From Moniliophthora roreri (lineage: Eukaryota; Basidiomycota; Agaricomycetes; Agaricales; Marasmiaceae): a stretch of DNA of 64,000 nucleotides. The stretch's first letter is position 1. The number at the start of each line of letters is the position of its first letter. Below, in pieces: positions 12,600 through 25,115 of this stretch. Where the stretch lies: the NCBI GenBank assembly GCA_001466705.2, contig LATX02000213.1:345678-409677 (forward strand), written 5' to 3'. Position numbers and translations under genes: made by a program. The notes beneath the pieces were generated by a model that was not told the DNA's origin, searched no databases, and was given only the letters and a program-made list of their open reading frames with translations.

Positions 12600-13124
12600 T
12601 TGCCTTTTCCAGCCTTTTTCAGCCTGTAGGCAGCCTTTTGGCCCAAAAGGCCAAAGGTAATATACTAGGTCTAGTTTTCAGAAAGGTTGGTCTCTTGTTT
12701 GGACTGGGGATTAGACCTAAAAAGGTTAAAAAGGCTGTGAGTGGCATATTAGATCTGCTGAACCAAAAGGTCAACTCCATTGTTGCCTCTCCAACTAAAG
12801 TCCAACCTCTCTAGGTGAGTTGTAATGAGACATAGGTGTGTAGAATCAGAAAATAAGTGCCTATAGACTTATTAAAAGTATAGATCTATTGCAAAAACCA
12901 TAAGGAACTATTAGGTCTCCTTGCTTAAGATGCTAGCAAATCTGTACAGTCTGGTATATTTGACTACCCAAGTGTGCTGTAAAATTAAGCTCACTATTTT
13001 ATGTGTATAAGACTCTGTCTCAAGGGTTGAGCCTGTGTCTTTGCCACTATCTTCCAATCTTTCAACCTTAGACCTATGGAAAAGTTGAAAAGGCCAAAAA
13101 GGCTGGAAAATGCTAAAAGGCAAA
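12600..13124. mobile_element. MITE-like element with inverted ends (TTGCCTTTT...AAAAGGCAA)
   Basis: The left end reads TTGCCTTTTCCAGCCTTTTT and the right end is its imperfect inverted complement (AAGGCTGGAAAATGCTAAAAGGCAA region, 13097-13124). The interior is about 525 bp, rich in GGCCTTTTGGCC-like palindromes and without an ORF. The size, inverted ends and lack of coding suit a non-autonomous DNA transposon. The target duplication is ambiguous (ATT-like flanks), so no superfamily is assigned. Confidence 0.5.
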
Positions 13125-13691
13125 TTGCTATCTTACTGATGAAATATTCACTTCTAGCTACATGTAGTGTATTTAGCTACTGAGATATATATATAACTGT
13201 TAGCTCTGCAGCTGAAGCTTACAAAATAATCATAAATAGAAGTGTACAAACTGTTATTTAACTGTGATGTGTCATTCTAACTTCAGACCAGATCATATAA
13301 CTAGACCTCTCTCTATTGTAAATAGACATATAAAGGCTAGTAGTACAATAGTATTAGGCAATGAAGGTGCTGGGGGTGCAATTGAGAGAGCAGTGAGCCA
13401 TTGCTTGAGGGAGAGGTTGTTAGGAGACATTTTGAGACTGTTGTCCTCAATACCAGCGACTACAAGCTACAGTGATGTGTTATGTGTGACTTGGAGACAC
13501 TTTACATAATGACATCAGCCACTCAGTGAAGTGCTCAGGTCAAGCTTAAGTGACTTGGGCACTCTTTTTGCCACCACTATGGCAGGCTGCAGGTATATTC
13601 TGTCAAGTAAGTCTTCTACTATATATATTATTGCAGTAAAGATACAGATTCTCTATCCAATAGCCTAGCCAACATGAACAAAATGATAAAT

Positions 13692-14181
13692 CTAGCTGTC
13701 CATATGTGAGAGCTCATCTACTTCTATGTCTGATTCTTTATCAATATGCATTAATTCTATTTCAACCTCATTCTCTTCTTTCATTTTTTCTGATATTAAA
13801 GAATTTTCCTTCTTACTGGACCAGCTTTGAACATTATCATGCTCTTCATCCCTACAAATATCAAGAGAAGATCTATCTACCATTCACATTATTAGCACAA
13901 AATCAAGAGAACATAGAAATGACTAGCAGATGCATACCAGATTCTCTGGAAACAGAGGTAGAAGTCATTTCTGCTGAATCCTCCCAAGTTTCAAACCAAT
14001 CATCATTTCCAGCTACCTTTAGGATAGGAAGACCAGCCATGGAAGCAAGGTCTGTTGATAAGAAATCAAAGTGATGGTGATGGTGAACCATCTTGATAGC
14101 TTCATAGGCACTTTGATCCCAAGAGTCATATAAAGTGCCTATTTCAGAGGTGAAAGATGGAAGCTCCAAAGACAATTGCAT
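13692..14181 (-). CDS. Putative two-exon acidic protein, low support
   Basis: Two consecutive minus-strand frames, 14181-13903 and 13883-13692. The first begins MQLSLELPSFTSEIGTLYDS and contains five consecutive His. The second is strongly acidic (DEEHDNVQSW, EEDNEVEIE-like stretches). A short intron near 13905-13880 could join them. Whether this is a transposon-carried gene or a host remnant cannot be said. It lies just upstream of, and opposite to, the DDE transposase remnant. CpG is depleted here too. Confidence 0.25.
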
Positions 14182-14759
14182 AGCCTCTGATATCTCTTCT
14201 TTCCCAGAAGGAGAAGAAGACTAGAAATATTGTGTACCCTCTGCCTAGAATCTCCACACCTCATTATCATCAGAATGCCCTTCATGCTTGATTGAAGAGA
14301 GATACCTTGACTTCAGAAGAAGAGGCATGAATAGATGGTGAAGATAACACAGTAGATAAGGATCAGGTTGTTAACTTGCTTGAGAGTGCCTTGGACTATA
14401 AGCAAGTTTTAGAGCAGTTGGATTCAGAGCAGAAGAGAGTGGTAGAGAAACCAAAGACATTGGGAGGTGGTGGTCAGACAGTGCCTAAGGAAAAAAAGAA
14501 ACATATGTCTTATGTTTCTGCTTACAGCTGAAGATGCTCACATTATTTCAGGTCTTGCTAAAAGAAAACTAGCTAAACCAGCCCAAAAAGAGATATTCAA
14601 ACCTGTTTTCATAAAGAAAATGCAACCCTCAAACACTGAATTGAGATTCTGGACTGGCACCACAAAAATAGGTCCACCCAGAGGAAGACAGCTGAACACT
14701 AGGCTTTCATCTACTCAAACCTCTGCATCAAATAGCCTCTTGTCCCTGGCTGGTTGAAA
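14182..14759 (+). other. 5' flank/possible N-terminal region of the DDE transposase remnant
   Basis: One plus-strand frame (14467-14757) is open for 96 codons and has a basic product with many Lys/Arg. It lies immediately upstream of the recognisable transposase helix-turn-helix region and could be a decayed N-terminal extension. No motif confirms this. Confidence 0.2.
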
Positions 14760-15313
14760 AATGAAAGAAAATGCCAGGAGCAGTACAAAGAAGAGCTCAA
14801 GAAGGGTCAGATTAGAAATGCAAAACAAGCCAGACTGACTGAACATCCAGAAGTCAACAAAATGCTGGATTTGTGGATTGCAACAGCCATGGCAAGTGGC
14901 TGAGAAGGAAATGGGAACATTTTGCAGACCTTTGTAGTGTTCCCAATGATGAGCATGTGAAGATGAGCAGTAGATAGTTAACAGAGGTTAAGCAATGTAA
15001 TGAGCTGAAGGAGTTCAAAAAGCATAGTGAGGCTGCATCTGCCAATCTAGAGAATGTCAAGCAAGAGCAGGAGAGAATTATCAAGCTCATAGTGAAGCAC
15101 AAGTATTGTCTGAAAGACATTTGCAATCTGAATGAGACAGGCCTGTTCTATATGTATGGAATCAGCTTTTTGTCTGTTTTCAGCACTCAACTCACTGACT
15201 CTTTTGAATAGCATGCCACCAGATTGTGGTCTGAGTGACAAGGCATGCTCAGGGTTGAAGGGAAGCAAGAAACATCTTACATACACCTTCATGGCAAATG
15301 CTGATGGCTCTGA
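14760..15313 (+). pseudogene. pogo/CENP-B-type DDE transposase, N-terminal part
   Basis: Translation with stops ignored shows RLTEHPEVNKMLDLWIATA and RRKWEHFADLCSVPNDEH, which match the CENP-B/Tc5-type helix-turn-helix region. These are followed by KFKKHSEA-like residues, NETGLFY, MPPDCGLSD and YTFMANADGS, the start of a DDE_1 superfamily endonuclease domain as found in many basidiomycete pogo-like elements. NETGLFY holds the first catalytic Asp/Glu region (DETGLFY in intact relatives; here N). In-frame stops and a small intron or insertion between LFY and MPPD disrupt it. The frame ends abruptly at 15313, where LTR-like element X1 is inserted; the C-terminal part resumes at 18368. Confidence 0.75.
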
Positions 15314-16289
15314 TGAAGATGCTCAAAAACCTATGCCTCTACTATGCAAACACAAGGCCTGTGGTGCCAAAATATCCTGAAAAAGGTAAATAAGTTCTTG
15401 ATTCTCAGTTGTTTTGCAAGTTGGTTTGGTGTGGTACACTGTTACTGCAACATTAAGAATGATTCTCAGCATCTTACTCAGTTCAGAGATGAATGCCTTT
15501 CAAACAAACTTCTCAGATTGAGATATGTGTTCTGTACTTGTAAATATTTTCTTGGGCTTGTGGTTTTATTAATCACTTTAAAGCAAAACTAGTAACTAAA
15601 GGTTCAATCAGAAGCTGCCCAAAAACCAAAACTTCTTCCAAGTGAGAACAAAGGTACCTCTTGTACCTGAATATAGCCCTCTTCACTATACTCTGGAATG
15701 ATTCTCAAGAGGACAAATCTTCTAGACACTGCTAGCCTGAAACTCTCTGATTCACATTGAAACACCAGCCTATACTGATGCACATTAGTCACTCTTTTAG
15801 CAACTGATACAATGTTTGTCTTATCAGAAAATATGCCTCTTGCATTAAAAACTAATTTCTAGCTTTTATTTAGATCTCTGGTTTGGGTTACAATCTTAGG
15901 TCTTAACTAGCCTGCACCTCTTGTACAACTAAATAAGCTAGAGCCTGAAGTGATCAAAAAATACTGATTGCTAGTAGCTCTTCTATCTGAACAACAATCT
16001 CATACACTCTGGTAATTAGTAGGCAGTATCTCTCCTGCCTTTTACCTACAAAACATGTCCCTTTATATACTCTACAACATAAATAATCTAATATATCTGT
16101 CACACATAAAAATAAAACTGAGTTGGGTGCTAAATATTATATAAAATGAGCTGTGTTTGGTAATTTCTCTGTCAGTGTCCAATTGTAGTCAGGCTTTATA
16201 GCCATAAACACTTTATTTCTTTTCTATCACAATCATGCAGTCTTCCAACACCAATTGTTTGCAGGTATTATACTTTCATGCCACTCTAC

Positions 16290-16386
16290 TGAAGAGGCAG
16301 AAACTCTATTATCTATGAAGAACTGCTACATGCTATTCTCACTCTAAAAATGCACTCCAAGAGGACTCAGAAACAAAGAGCTGCTA

Positions 16387-16419
<33 letters not shown>

Positions 16420-17737
16420 AAAACCCACAATAGAGGCTTCTAAGAGTGATAAAGCACTGTGCTAGTCTACTAGGAGACTGAGTCTATCTCAAGTGCAATT
16501 TGGGGTGAAAAGGGGACAGAACCCTTCATATTTCAACTGACCAGCTTAGATTGGTATAAGGTTGTAGAGCCTAGAGACTCTAGTTAGAATGACTTAAGTG
16601 TTGCACTTAAGGGTCACAAAGTATAGATTTTTAATGAGTGGTTTGTTAGTTGGCTATAAAAGAATGTATACAGTGAGGCAAGATATATATGAATCTTAGC
16701 TTGACTAGCAGCAACAGACTGGCAAGTGGATGGAGACTTGGTCTAAGAAGCTGCACAGAGGTCTAAATCAATGCTGCATAAGGCTAGATCATGCAAGTAC
16801 CAGTCAGTGCTTGAGCCTGCATCTACAAGTACAGCTCTTTATATACAAAATGATAATTGGAAATAACAAAATGAAAGATAAATGAGTATGATCTAGTTTA
16901 AGATATAATTTGTATGTGTTCATGCATAAAAGTCCAATTCCATGTAGCAATTAGCTATGTTGAGTATATTTGATAACCAAAAGGTTGATTTATTATATTT
17001 TGGACCCTGCACAGAGTGTTGCTAGGTCAAACAATCCTTCCATGTAGCTACATCTGTGTAGCCACTGGTTCTGGACCAGTCTCATACACAGGTATGCTTC
17101 TCTTTCCATTGGTTTATTTCCATGTAGCCACTCTCTACCATTGGATTGGTGGATATTGTGGTCTAGACATCTACCATATTCAATCTCATTCTGTTCTACA
17201 TACAACCTTTTAGGACATTATCAATTTTCTATATACTTGTTTCCTATCAATTGTCCTGTGGACATCTAGATGGTCCATTATATCCACCTGAGAGTGTCTT
17301 CAAAACTCTGCATAGGAACAAGTTCCAACCATGTACTATAGTTTTAATAGTAGTAATGAAATGTTAAGTCTATTGACACATTATTATGCAATGTGATCAC
17401 AAAGTAAACAATCTAGTGCACTTAGACTGTGGATCCTGCTGATATCTATTTCTTTGTATTTAGAATTAGTGGTTTCTGGCCCATTTTATTGACCAAGGAC
17501 CCTTACAGTGATGCTTCACTGTAATGTAGAGGGCTAGTATAGTCTACTAACCTCATCTAAATTGTGTTACAGTGTCAATTATTAGACTTATCAGACTTAG
17601 CACTTAAAGCTTAGATGCTATATTAAAGCTCTTGAGTTATCAGGTTGCATGGATATCACATGTACTCTGGGCTCTTTCTCTAGTATTTGATGTGAAAAGT
17701 GCACAATTTCATGTCTAGGCCAAAATTAGGCACATTA
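16290..17737. mobile_element. Element U, 1.45 kb LTR-like repeat nested in X1
   Basis: Begins TGAAGAGGCAG and ends GGCACATTA, resembling the ends of X. It is flanked by CTAC (16286-16289) and CTGC (17738-17741). The uninterrupted X2 copy reads CTGC once at this site, which supports a 4-bp duplication of an ancestral CCGC. It contains no usable ORF, but a TATA-like GGCTATAAAAG near 16654. Confidence 0.6.
16389..16418. repeat. (AC)15 microsatellite
   Basis: Uninterrupted dinucleotide run of fifteen AC units within element U. Confidence 0.95.
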
Positions 17738-18367
17738 CTGCATGGTTTCTTCCTTCTCTGTCTACTTGTCATCTGCTCTGTAGCTGTATAATATGCTTTC
17801 TTTTCTTGTTTAAGTGTACATGTCAGCTCAGCTGCTTTGGCCCTTCTATCATACAGCCTTGTCTTCCTTTCTTCTATGATCCAGGCACTTTCTCAGTAAC
17901 TGATCATCTATTTCAATTCCTATAATTTAATATCAGTATCTTGAGTATCTCCTGCTGATAATTTGTTATTCTCTGTTTCATCTCTGTTTCTCAATAATAT
18001 TCTGTTCACATATCATTGAAAGCTTTTATTCTTCCTTCAAATCAGGTGTTAAGTTGAAAATATTCCCTTTGGTATGCTTTCAATAGAAAGGTATAGTGTG
18101 GTGTTAGTCCCTACAGATTTTGGAATGCTCCTCTGTGTTCAGATTCACTGTTTATTTTCATACCAGCAGTGGTTGGGTACCTCTGTATGGCCCACTGCCA
18201 ACCATTACTCTGCTGATATTTTGAACCCTTCTCTACTACTCACTTTGACTAGCTGCTCAGGGCTCACACTAGTCCTCAATTCTCTTATATACTTTATTTT
18301 CAACCATAAAAGTGCAAAATATTCTCTATTTGCATGTGAAATAAGAAGGCAAAAGTTATGCATATTA

Positions 18368-18765
18368 CCAAAAAGCTTCCTCCATTCATTATCAGGAAGG
18401 TGGCAAAGCTTTGGGCTTTTATTATTGCAACAATACTAAAGCTTGAATGTCCACCAGGCTATACTAGGAATGGATTTTGGACTGGAACCACAAACTTTGA
18501 CAGGAAGGTCAGAAAATTCTTCTGTTGCAAGATAACTTTAGTGCCCATGTTCCCTCTAATAATCTAACCAATATATGTGTTGAAAACTTTGCTCCAAACC
18601 TCACTGCTCATATTCAACCTTGTGACACTGGCATCATTCAATGCTTTAAAGCTTATTATTATGGAAAATATATCAGAGACATTCCACCTGCAGAAGTCTA
18701 TGTCATTAATGAGCTCAAGGCAATGTGTTTGGCTAATGTTGCATGGAATGAGGTTGATACTATGA
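18368..18765 (+). pseudogene. pogo/CENP-B-type DDE transposase, C-terminal part
   Basis: Resumes with KKLPPFIIRK, then after an eroded stretch LLQDNFSAHVPSNNLTNI, ENFAPNLTAHIQPCDTGII and AWNEVDTM. LQDNFSAH carries the second catalytic Asp of the DDE triad; HIQPCDTGIIQCFKA is a strongly conserved block of this superfamily. The frame stops being transposase-like after 18765, where another LTR-like element (T1) begins with TAATACACC. Together with 14760-15313 this is one transposase split by X1 and capped by T1. Confidence 0.8.
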
Positions 18766-21700
18766 TAATACACCAAATTTATAAACCTTTCAAATTTCAC
18801 ACATATGAATGTCAATTAGACATATTTTATTGGTTGAAATAATATTAAATATAGAAATAAAAGGACTAATATGAGCCCAAGTAGTTAGTCAAAATCTATA
18901 TACACTTGATGGCACTAAACTATGAGTTATTTGCACTTATAGTATGCTCCACATGGGTATCAAGTCAGTTATAGACCTTAAATACTGTGCATTGAGCATC
19001 CTGAAACCTGTAGGAACCTATATATAGTGTTGTTTTTAAAGACACACTGATAGTTGAATGTATATATGGTCTATCAAAAGGATACTTTTACTTTTTAACA
19101 AGCTTCATTTACTCTTGGAGATTGCATTCAAGCTCAGAATGTTACCCATAATAAGAACAGAGATAGGACACTAATAGGTCTACAAGGATCTATGGGATAC
19201 AGACTACTATGAGATATAAGACTGTGAAAGAGATACTTACTGGAAATTGAAGGCAAAGCTGTAAGGAACAGAAATGATGATTTCCAATCATCTAGACAGA
19301 TAGATATAAAAACACAAAGAGAAAGAAACAAGTTTGTCAAATATGACTATTGAAACAAGGAGATATTTGGTGATCTGCTAACTTGTCTAAGATAAGACTA
19401 GTGGAAAACTACTCAAAAAGATAACCTTCAAAAGCATAACTCAGGTTGTTGTTGCAAGTTTGAATCAATGTGATCAGAGTTGCCACACTTAGAATGCCAA
19501 CAAAACTCTAAACTAGGTTGATTCTTTCTTATTGAAGTGTTCTACTTCAAAGTGTTCACCTCTAAAGGAGTATAAATGGTTTTAAAAGGGTTTATTTCAC
19601 AAACACACACACAAAACACAAAAGAACATAGTGTACAAAGCACAAACACAAGAGCTACAGTCCTGTACAAAGACACAATAGCTGATATAGTCTGACTCTA
19701 TGGAGTTCAAGACTTCCTTAAGACAACTACAGTACACAGTGTACTGGAAAAGGTCCTAGGCCAGTTTTCTACAAAAAGCTCAGTGCAGGCACACCTCTTG
19801 CTAAGACTCTAAGTATGTCACAACCTAATATACACACAGGCCACACCCCAAGTGCTTAAGGCTCCTTCTTGGTGTAAAGTGTCTTTTAGAAAAGTCCAAA
19901 AGCATACTCAAGATGTTACTCCTATCTCTTATAATGCAAGTTCATTATCAGATGTCTATCTCTCTGGAGTCACTCAGGACCAATCTCCAGGGCCTGTAGT
20001 AATGAAGCAAAACTGGAATGGCACACACAATTATACACCAAACAAACTTGTCATGTATTCACAATCAGAGGGGGCAGAGTTACTTGAGTATATATGAATT
20101 TCTAGCTGTCCTTATATACTGTCCATGGAATATATTTGCAGGAAAATATAAATAATGTCTGATAATTCAGAAAATAATAAATAAGTGACTGAGATGCTAA
20201 AAGAGGGAATATTTGAGTGTTGCAAAGTCTGGCCACTAGGGTATCCAACTGTATCCATGCAAGTATCTGCTTTCCAGGTGTTCTGGACTCTATGAGTTGG
20301 ATTTTCTCTTTTCTATATCAGGTATCTATGAATGGATGGGCACATCCATCCCATCTTTTCACAGCATTCCTCTTTCCAACATCCACATGCCTGCAGACTT
20401 TCAGATGTCAAAGTTTCCAAGGTCAGAGCACACTGTTACTGTTCCTATCTCCTTTGAGAATGTGTTCTCTGTCTTATCTAGAACTTTGCATGCCTTAGAT
20501 ATCAATTGTATGTCTCATTGTATCTGTCTGTAAATAGTGACATGCATTCTGAAGTGTTTTCTCTCTTTCTAAAGTCACATCACTCTTTATTTAGCTATTT
20601 CATATTGGTTCACCACTTTTGACCTCTTTGTTAAGAGATTGTCTGCTTTGACTTTGATCCACATATTGAATTCTGATGATGATTGTTCTCTGATTGTTCC
20701 TTTTCTAGATCATCTCTGTTTGATATCTTCCTTAAGTACCTCTGTACTGTCTGACTGCTTGTTGCACTTTGCAGATGTTATAGAAAGGTGAAATAAAATG
20801 AAAAATCCCATTGATAGCACTTTTGAGAGCTCAGTTAACTAGCCAATGCATTTATATGGTTATAGTTAGATTCTCTATATGTTTCAGAAGTGATCCACTT
20901 TGGATCTGATACATAGATAAGTCAGAAAGTACAGCTTAGACACCTCTGTATAGTGTATCATATAGCTCTTCATACTTTCCAATGTACTATAGCTTCTCTA
21001 AGGCAATGACTAGCAGACTGGGCTCACTCTAGTCCTTATTACCCATTATCTTATATTATATTAAAGTGTTCTTCATCAAAAGCAGTGTCAATCAAATAAA
21101 ATTGGGTCTTTTCTAGGTTTGTCATATTACTGCATAGAAGCAGAGTGTAATTCTGCAACTAAACAGCAAAGCATAGAATGCAAGCCACATTCATAGAGAG
21201 ACCCAACCATGGATACCCTCATTCTGCATAGAGAGCCTATCTCAAATCATGCTTCTGATACCTAAAAATATATTTATTGTGACCAGTATTCCAATATATA
21301 GTGCTGGGTCACTTCTGTGACTAAGAATTAAACCTATATATGTTTATTTTGTGACTTTTTCTTTTGATCTGTACTTTATATACTTAGAATTATTATTTTA
21401 TTATAGATATTTGTTTTTAGCAGTATATAAGGACAGCCATCTTGTAGGATAGTATGTAGTTATTGTTTGTATAAAGAATTGAATTGAATCAGGTTTTCTC
21501 CTCACATGAGGCCCTAGAGACTCAGAGTAGACCTAGTCAAAATATAAGATTATAATCCAAACTTGATAGTAATAGTAAAGACAGATGTTTGTTCTGTGCT
21601 TTAACAAATGGTTTTCAAATTTAAGAGAGGACTTTGTACCAGAAAGTTTTGATGGCTTTCTGAAGGCAGCTAGTGTTTTACTAGTGTCAGAACAGCTTAG

Positions 21701-22194
21701 AAAGGGCTCAGGCTACCAGAGTAGAAGTTTTTCTGCTTAAGTGTGTTCTAAGTTGAGTAGACACAGCTTAGAGAGGGCTCAGGCTACATTTAAAGTAGAA
21801 ATTTTCCAGCTTAAGTATGTTGCAGATCACAACCAAGAGGGTTGTATTCAGTACAAGGAGTGCTGTAGTCCTTGATTGTTTGAGCTACTACTTCAGAGTA
21901 GTCTTACCATCACCTTAATGCATTAGCTGTTGTATTTTGGCCTGATCAAGATAGTAGAAAACCAGAAAACTCTGAAAAATATATATTTATCAAACAAATA
22001 TACAATTGAAATCTGTAAGTTGACAAACTTATATATATTTGCTCTCAGCTAAGACCCACTTAAAGTGAAAATTCTAAGTGTGGTAACTCTAATCACATGA
22101 AATCACACTCTGCACATTACTAGTTTGAATAAGGTTCTATCTACTTAATACCAGGCACAGGTGAGTTTCAGGCATTAACTTCTCACATAACCAG
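18766..22194 (+). mobile_element. LTR-like element T1 (interrupted by Y2), right end unclear
   Basis: Starts TAATACACC right after ATGA, within the transposase. Carries the blocks shared by this repeat class: GGACTAATATGAGCCC near 18865 and CCTGAAACCTGTAGG near 19000. It is interrupted by Y2 (19379-21129) and then continues with GTATATAAGGACAGCC near 21425 and a 3' region that resembles T2 and Y (CACACTCTGCACA near 22105). The right boundary could not be placed; the sequence runs up to X2. Confidence 0.45.
19379..21129 (-). mobile_element. LTR-like element Y2, 1.75 kb
   Basis: Ends are TAACTTGTC on the left and CATATTA on the right, with perfect 4-bp flanks CTGC (19375-19378 and 21130-21133). 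The sequence is the reverse complement of the Y1 copy at 42442-45859, so its TATA-box strand is minus. Open frames inside (for example 20217-20498) are not conserved as protein. The ends, the flanks and a second copy make it a transposed unit, most simply a solo LTR. Confidence 0.7.
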
Positions 22195-24853
22195 TGAAGA
22201 TGCTCAAAAACCTATGCTTCTACTATGAAAACATAAGGCCTGTGGTGCCAAAATACCCTGAAAAAGGTGTATAAGTTCTTGATTCTCAGTTTTGTTTTGG
22301 GAGTTTGTTCAGCATGGTTCACTGTTACCACAATGTTAAGAATGATTCTCAATGTCTCACTTGGTAGTTCAGAGATGAATACCTTCAAAACAACTTCTCA
22401 GATTTGAGATCAGTGTTTGTATTTTTTGTAAATATTTTCTTGAGTATATAGTTTTATTAATCACTTTAAAAGCAAATACTAGTATAAGTTTGACCAGAAA
22501 ACTGCCTAAAGAACAAACTTCTTCTAAGTGAGAACAAAGGTATCTCTTGTACCTGAATATAACCCTCTTAGCTATATTCTGCAACTATTCTCAAGAGGAC
22601 AAATCTTCTAGACACTGCTAGCCTGAAACCCTCTCTGATTCATGTTGAAACACTAGCCTATACTGATGCATGTCAGTTACTCTCTTGGTAAACTGATACA
22701 ATATGGTTCTTATCAGAAAACACACCTCTTGCATTAAAAACTAAGCTCTTCCTAGCTTTTATTTAGATCTCTGGTTTGGAGTACAATCTCAGGTCTCAAC
22801 TAGCCTGCACCTCTTGCACAACTAAATAAGCTAGAGCCTGATAATACCACTTGATTGTGCTATATAAAAGAGCTGATCTGTTGATCAGATCCTACTCCTC
22901 CATTGTCTATGTGTATGTGGTGATGTGCAGAGTGTGGTTCAGCATGATCAGAGTTACTGCACTTAGACTCTTATTTGATTATATCACTCCAAATAAGCAT
23001 GTACTTGTTTATTGACATAGAGACTATGAAGATATATTTGTTTAATAATTTGTTTTTATTGTATGTTTTCTGGTTTATACTATCTCAATCAAGCCTGAAT
23101 ACAACAGCTAATTGTGCTGAGATGATGGTAAGACTACTCTGAAGTGATAACTCAAGCAATCAAAGACTATAGTACCCCTTGTACTGGATACAACCCTCTT
23201 GGTTGTGATCTGTAATGCACTTAAGCAGGAAAACTTCTACTTCAAATGTAGCCTGAGCCCTCTCTGAAATGCATTGACACTAGCAAAACACTAGCTGCCT
23301 CCAGAAAGCCACCAAAACTTTCTAGTACAAAGTCTTCTCTTGACTTGAAAATAACTATTTGCTAAAGTGCAGAACAAACATCTGGCTTTGTCATCACTAT
23401 CAAGTTTGGTCTATAGCCTTATATCTCAACTAGATCTACTCTGAGTCCCTAGGGCCTGACATAAGGAGGAAGATCTGATCAAATGTGATTTCTCTATACA
23501 AATAATAGCCACATACAAATCACATAGTGGTGGGGCAGATTCCTCTTGCTCCCACCTACAAAATGGCTGTTCTTATATACTGCTGGAAACAAATATTTAC
23601 AATAAAATTATAATAATAGGTATATATTATACTGGTCACAAGAAAAATCACAAAATAAACATATATGGGTTCAGCCCCTTGTCACAATAGTAATTCCATA
23701 TCATATATAGGTATGTGGGTCACTAATAAATACAATCTCAGGTATCAGAAGCATAACTTGAGCTAGGCTNCATAATTAATATCATTTCAACTGTTTAAAT
23801 ATGTCCAATTGATGTTCATATGTGTAGAATTTTAAAGGTTTATAAAATTGGTGTATTACCAAAGTGGTTGAAAAATACTAATTGCTGGTAGCTCTTCTAT
23901 CTGAACAACCTCATACACTCTGGTAATTGGTGGGCAGTATCTCTTCTGCCTTCCACCTACAAAACATGTCCCCTTATATACTCTACAACATAAATAATCT
24001 AATATATTTGTCACATAAAAATAAAACTGAGCTGTGTTTGGTAATTTCTCTGTCAGTGTCTGATTGTAGTCAGGCTTCATAGCTATAAACTCTTTTTTAT
24101 TCTTTTTCTAGAATGATTGCGCAGTCTCCTAACACTAATCCTTTGCAATTTTCTCTGTCAAATGGCTCTCCTTCCAACTCTGTTTGCAAATATTATACTT
24201 CCATACCACTCTGCATGGTTCCTTTCTTCTCCAGCTACTATCATCTGCTCTGTAGACACATAATATGCTTCTATTTCCATGTTTAAAGTGTACATGTAAG
24301 CTCAACCATGCTGGCTTCTCATCATATAGCTTTGTCTTCTATTTTTCCATAATACAGGCACCTTTCCAGTAACCAATCATCTATTTTCATCCCTCTCATT
24401 TGATATCAGTATCTCGAGTATCCCTTGCTGATAATTTGTCATGCTGTTTCATATCTGTTTCTCAATAATATTCTTGTCTGTGTATCATCAAAGGCTTTTA
24501 TTCTTCCTTCCAATTGGGCATATATTGAAAATATTGTTAAAAGTGAAAATATTCCCTTTGGTATGCTTTCAATAGAGAGGTATGATGTGGTGTGGTTCCC
24601 TACAGTTTTCAGAATGCTCCTCTGTGTTTGGATTCACTGTTTATTTTCATACTAGCAGTCAGGTACTCCTGTATGGCCTACTGTCAACCATTACTCTGCT
24701 AATATTTTGTATTCTTCTCTACTACTCACTTTAACTAGCTGCTTAGAGCTCACACTAGTTCTCGATTCCCATATATATTTCATTTTCAACCATAAAAGTG
24801 CAAAATATTCTCTATTTGCATATGAAATAGAAAGGTAAAAGTTATACATATCA
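22195..24853 (-). mobile_element. LTR-like element X2 (contains T2)
   Basis: Starts TGAAGATGCTC and ends ATACATATCA. Flanks are CCAG (22191-22194) and CTGG (24854-24857), the two CpG-decay products of CCGG. It is interrupted by T2 at 22842-23858. It contains the same internal blocks as X1, X3 and X4. Confidence 0.7.
22842..23858 (-). mobile_element. LTR-like element T2 nested in X2
   Basis: Left end TAATACCAC, right end GTGTATTA, flanked by CTGA (22838-22841) and CCAA (23859-23862), decay products of CCGA. X1 has the uninterrupted site. The end sequence is the reverse complement of the T1 start at 18766. A single n at 23770 shows the copy is assembled from two contigs. Contains the GTATATAAGAACAGCC promoter-like block on the minus strand. 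Confidence 0.65.
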
Positions 24854-24857
24854 CTGG

Positions 24858-25115
24858 ATGCACTATTTTGTCATTTTGTGTGATGCCAATAGAGGAAAGC
24901 AGCTTGCAGCAGTTTCAAATGGCCTTCCAAATGATTTGATGTTCTGTGTGCTCAGTAATCTTTCAAGAATGACCAGAACATAGGAGAGAATGGGTTGAGC
25001 CAGTTAAAAAGAATTTATCATACATCTTGTAGGCTGTGCTCAATGGAATATTCTTCTTCTCTGCAGCCTCTATGATACTCATCCCCCCCTGAACTCTGCC
25101 AATAAAATAGTTCTT
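24858..25115 (-). pseudogene. Tc1/mariner transposase, N-terminal helix-turn-helix fragment
   Basis: Minus-strand translation gives TILLAEFRGGMSIIEAAEKK, NIPLSTAYKMYDKFFLTGST and a basic SGHS segment. This is the typical helix-turn-helix of Tc1/mariner transposases (ER..I..L...G.S..EIA......ST......RF..TGS). The catalytic domain is absent, because X2 sits directly at the break at 24854. Stops are TGA and TAG in CpG-decay context. Confidence 0.55.

Larger units (their letters stand above)
15314..18367 (-). mobile_element. LTR-like element X1 inserted in the transposase (contains element U)
   Basis: Starts TGAAGATGCTC and ends ATGCATATTA on the plus strand; the TATA-box direction is minus. It is flanked by CTGA (15310-15313) and CCAA (18368-18371), which both derive from CCGA by CpG decay. 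Removing the insert and one flank restores the expected ADGSEKLPPF reading of the transposase. Related copies: X2 22195-24853, X3 55299-56962, X4 60045-61994. X1 is itself interrupted by element U at 16290-17737. Confidence 0.7.

Noticed and set aside
22195..24853. X repeats as hAT transposons with CAGTG ends
   Set aside because: CAGTG arises only when the decayed CCGG target (CCAG/CTGG) is counted as part of the element; no 8-bp duplication exists, while a 4-bp one fits X1, X2, T2, U, Y1 and Y2.
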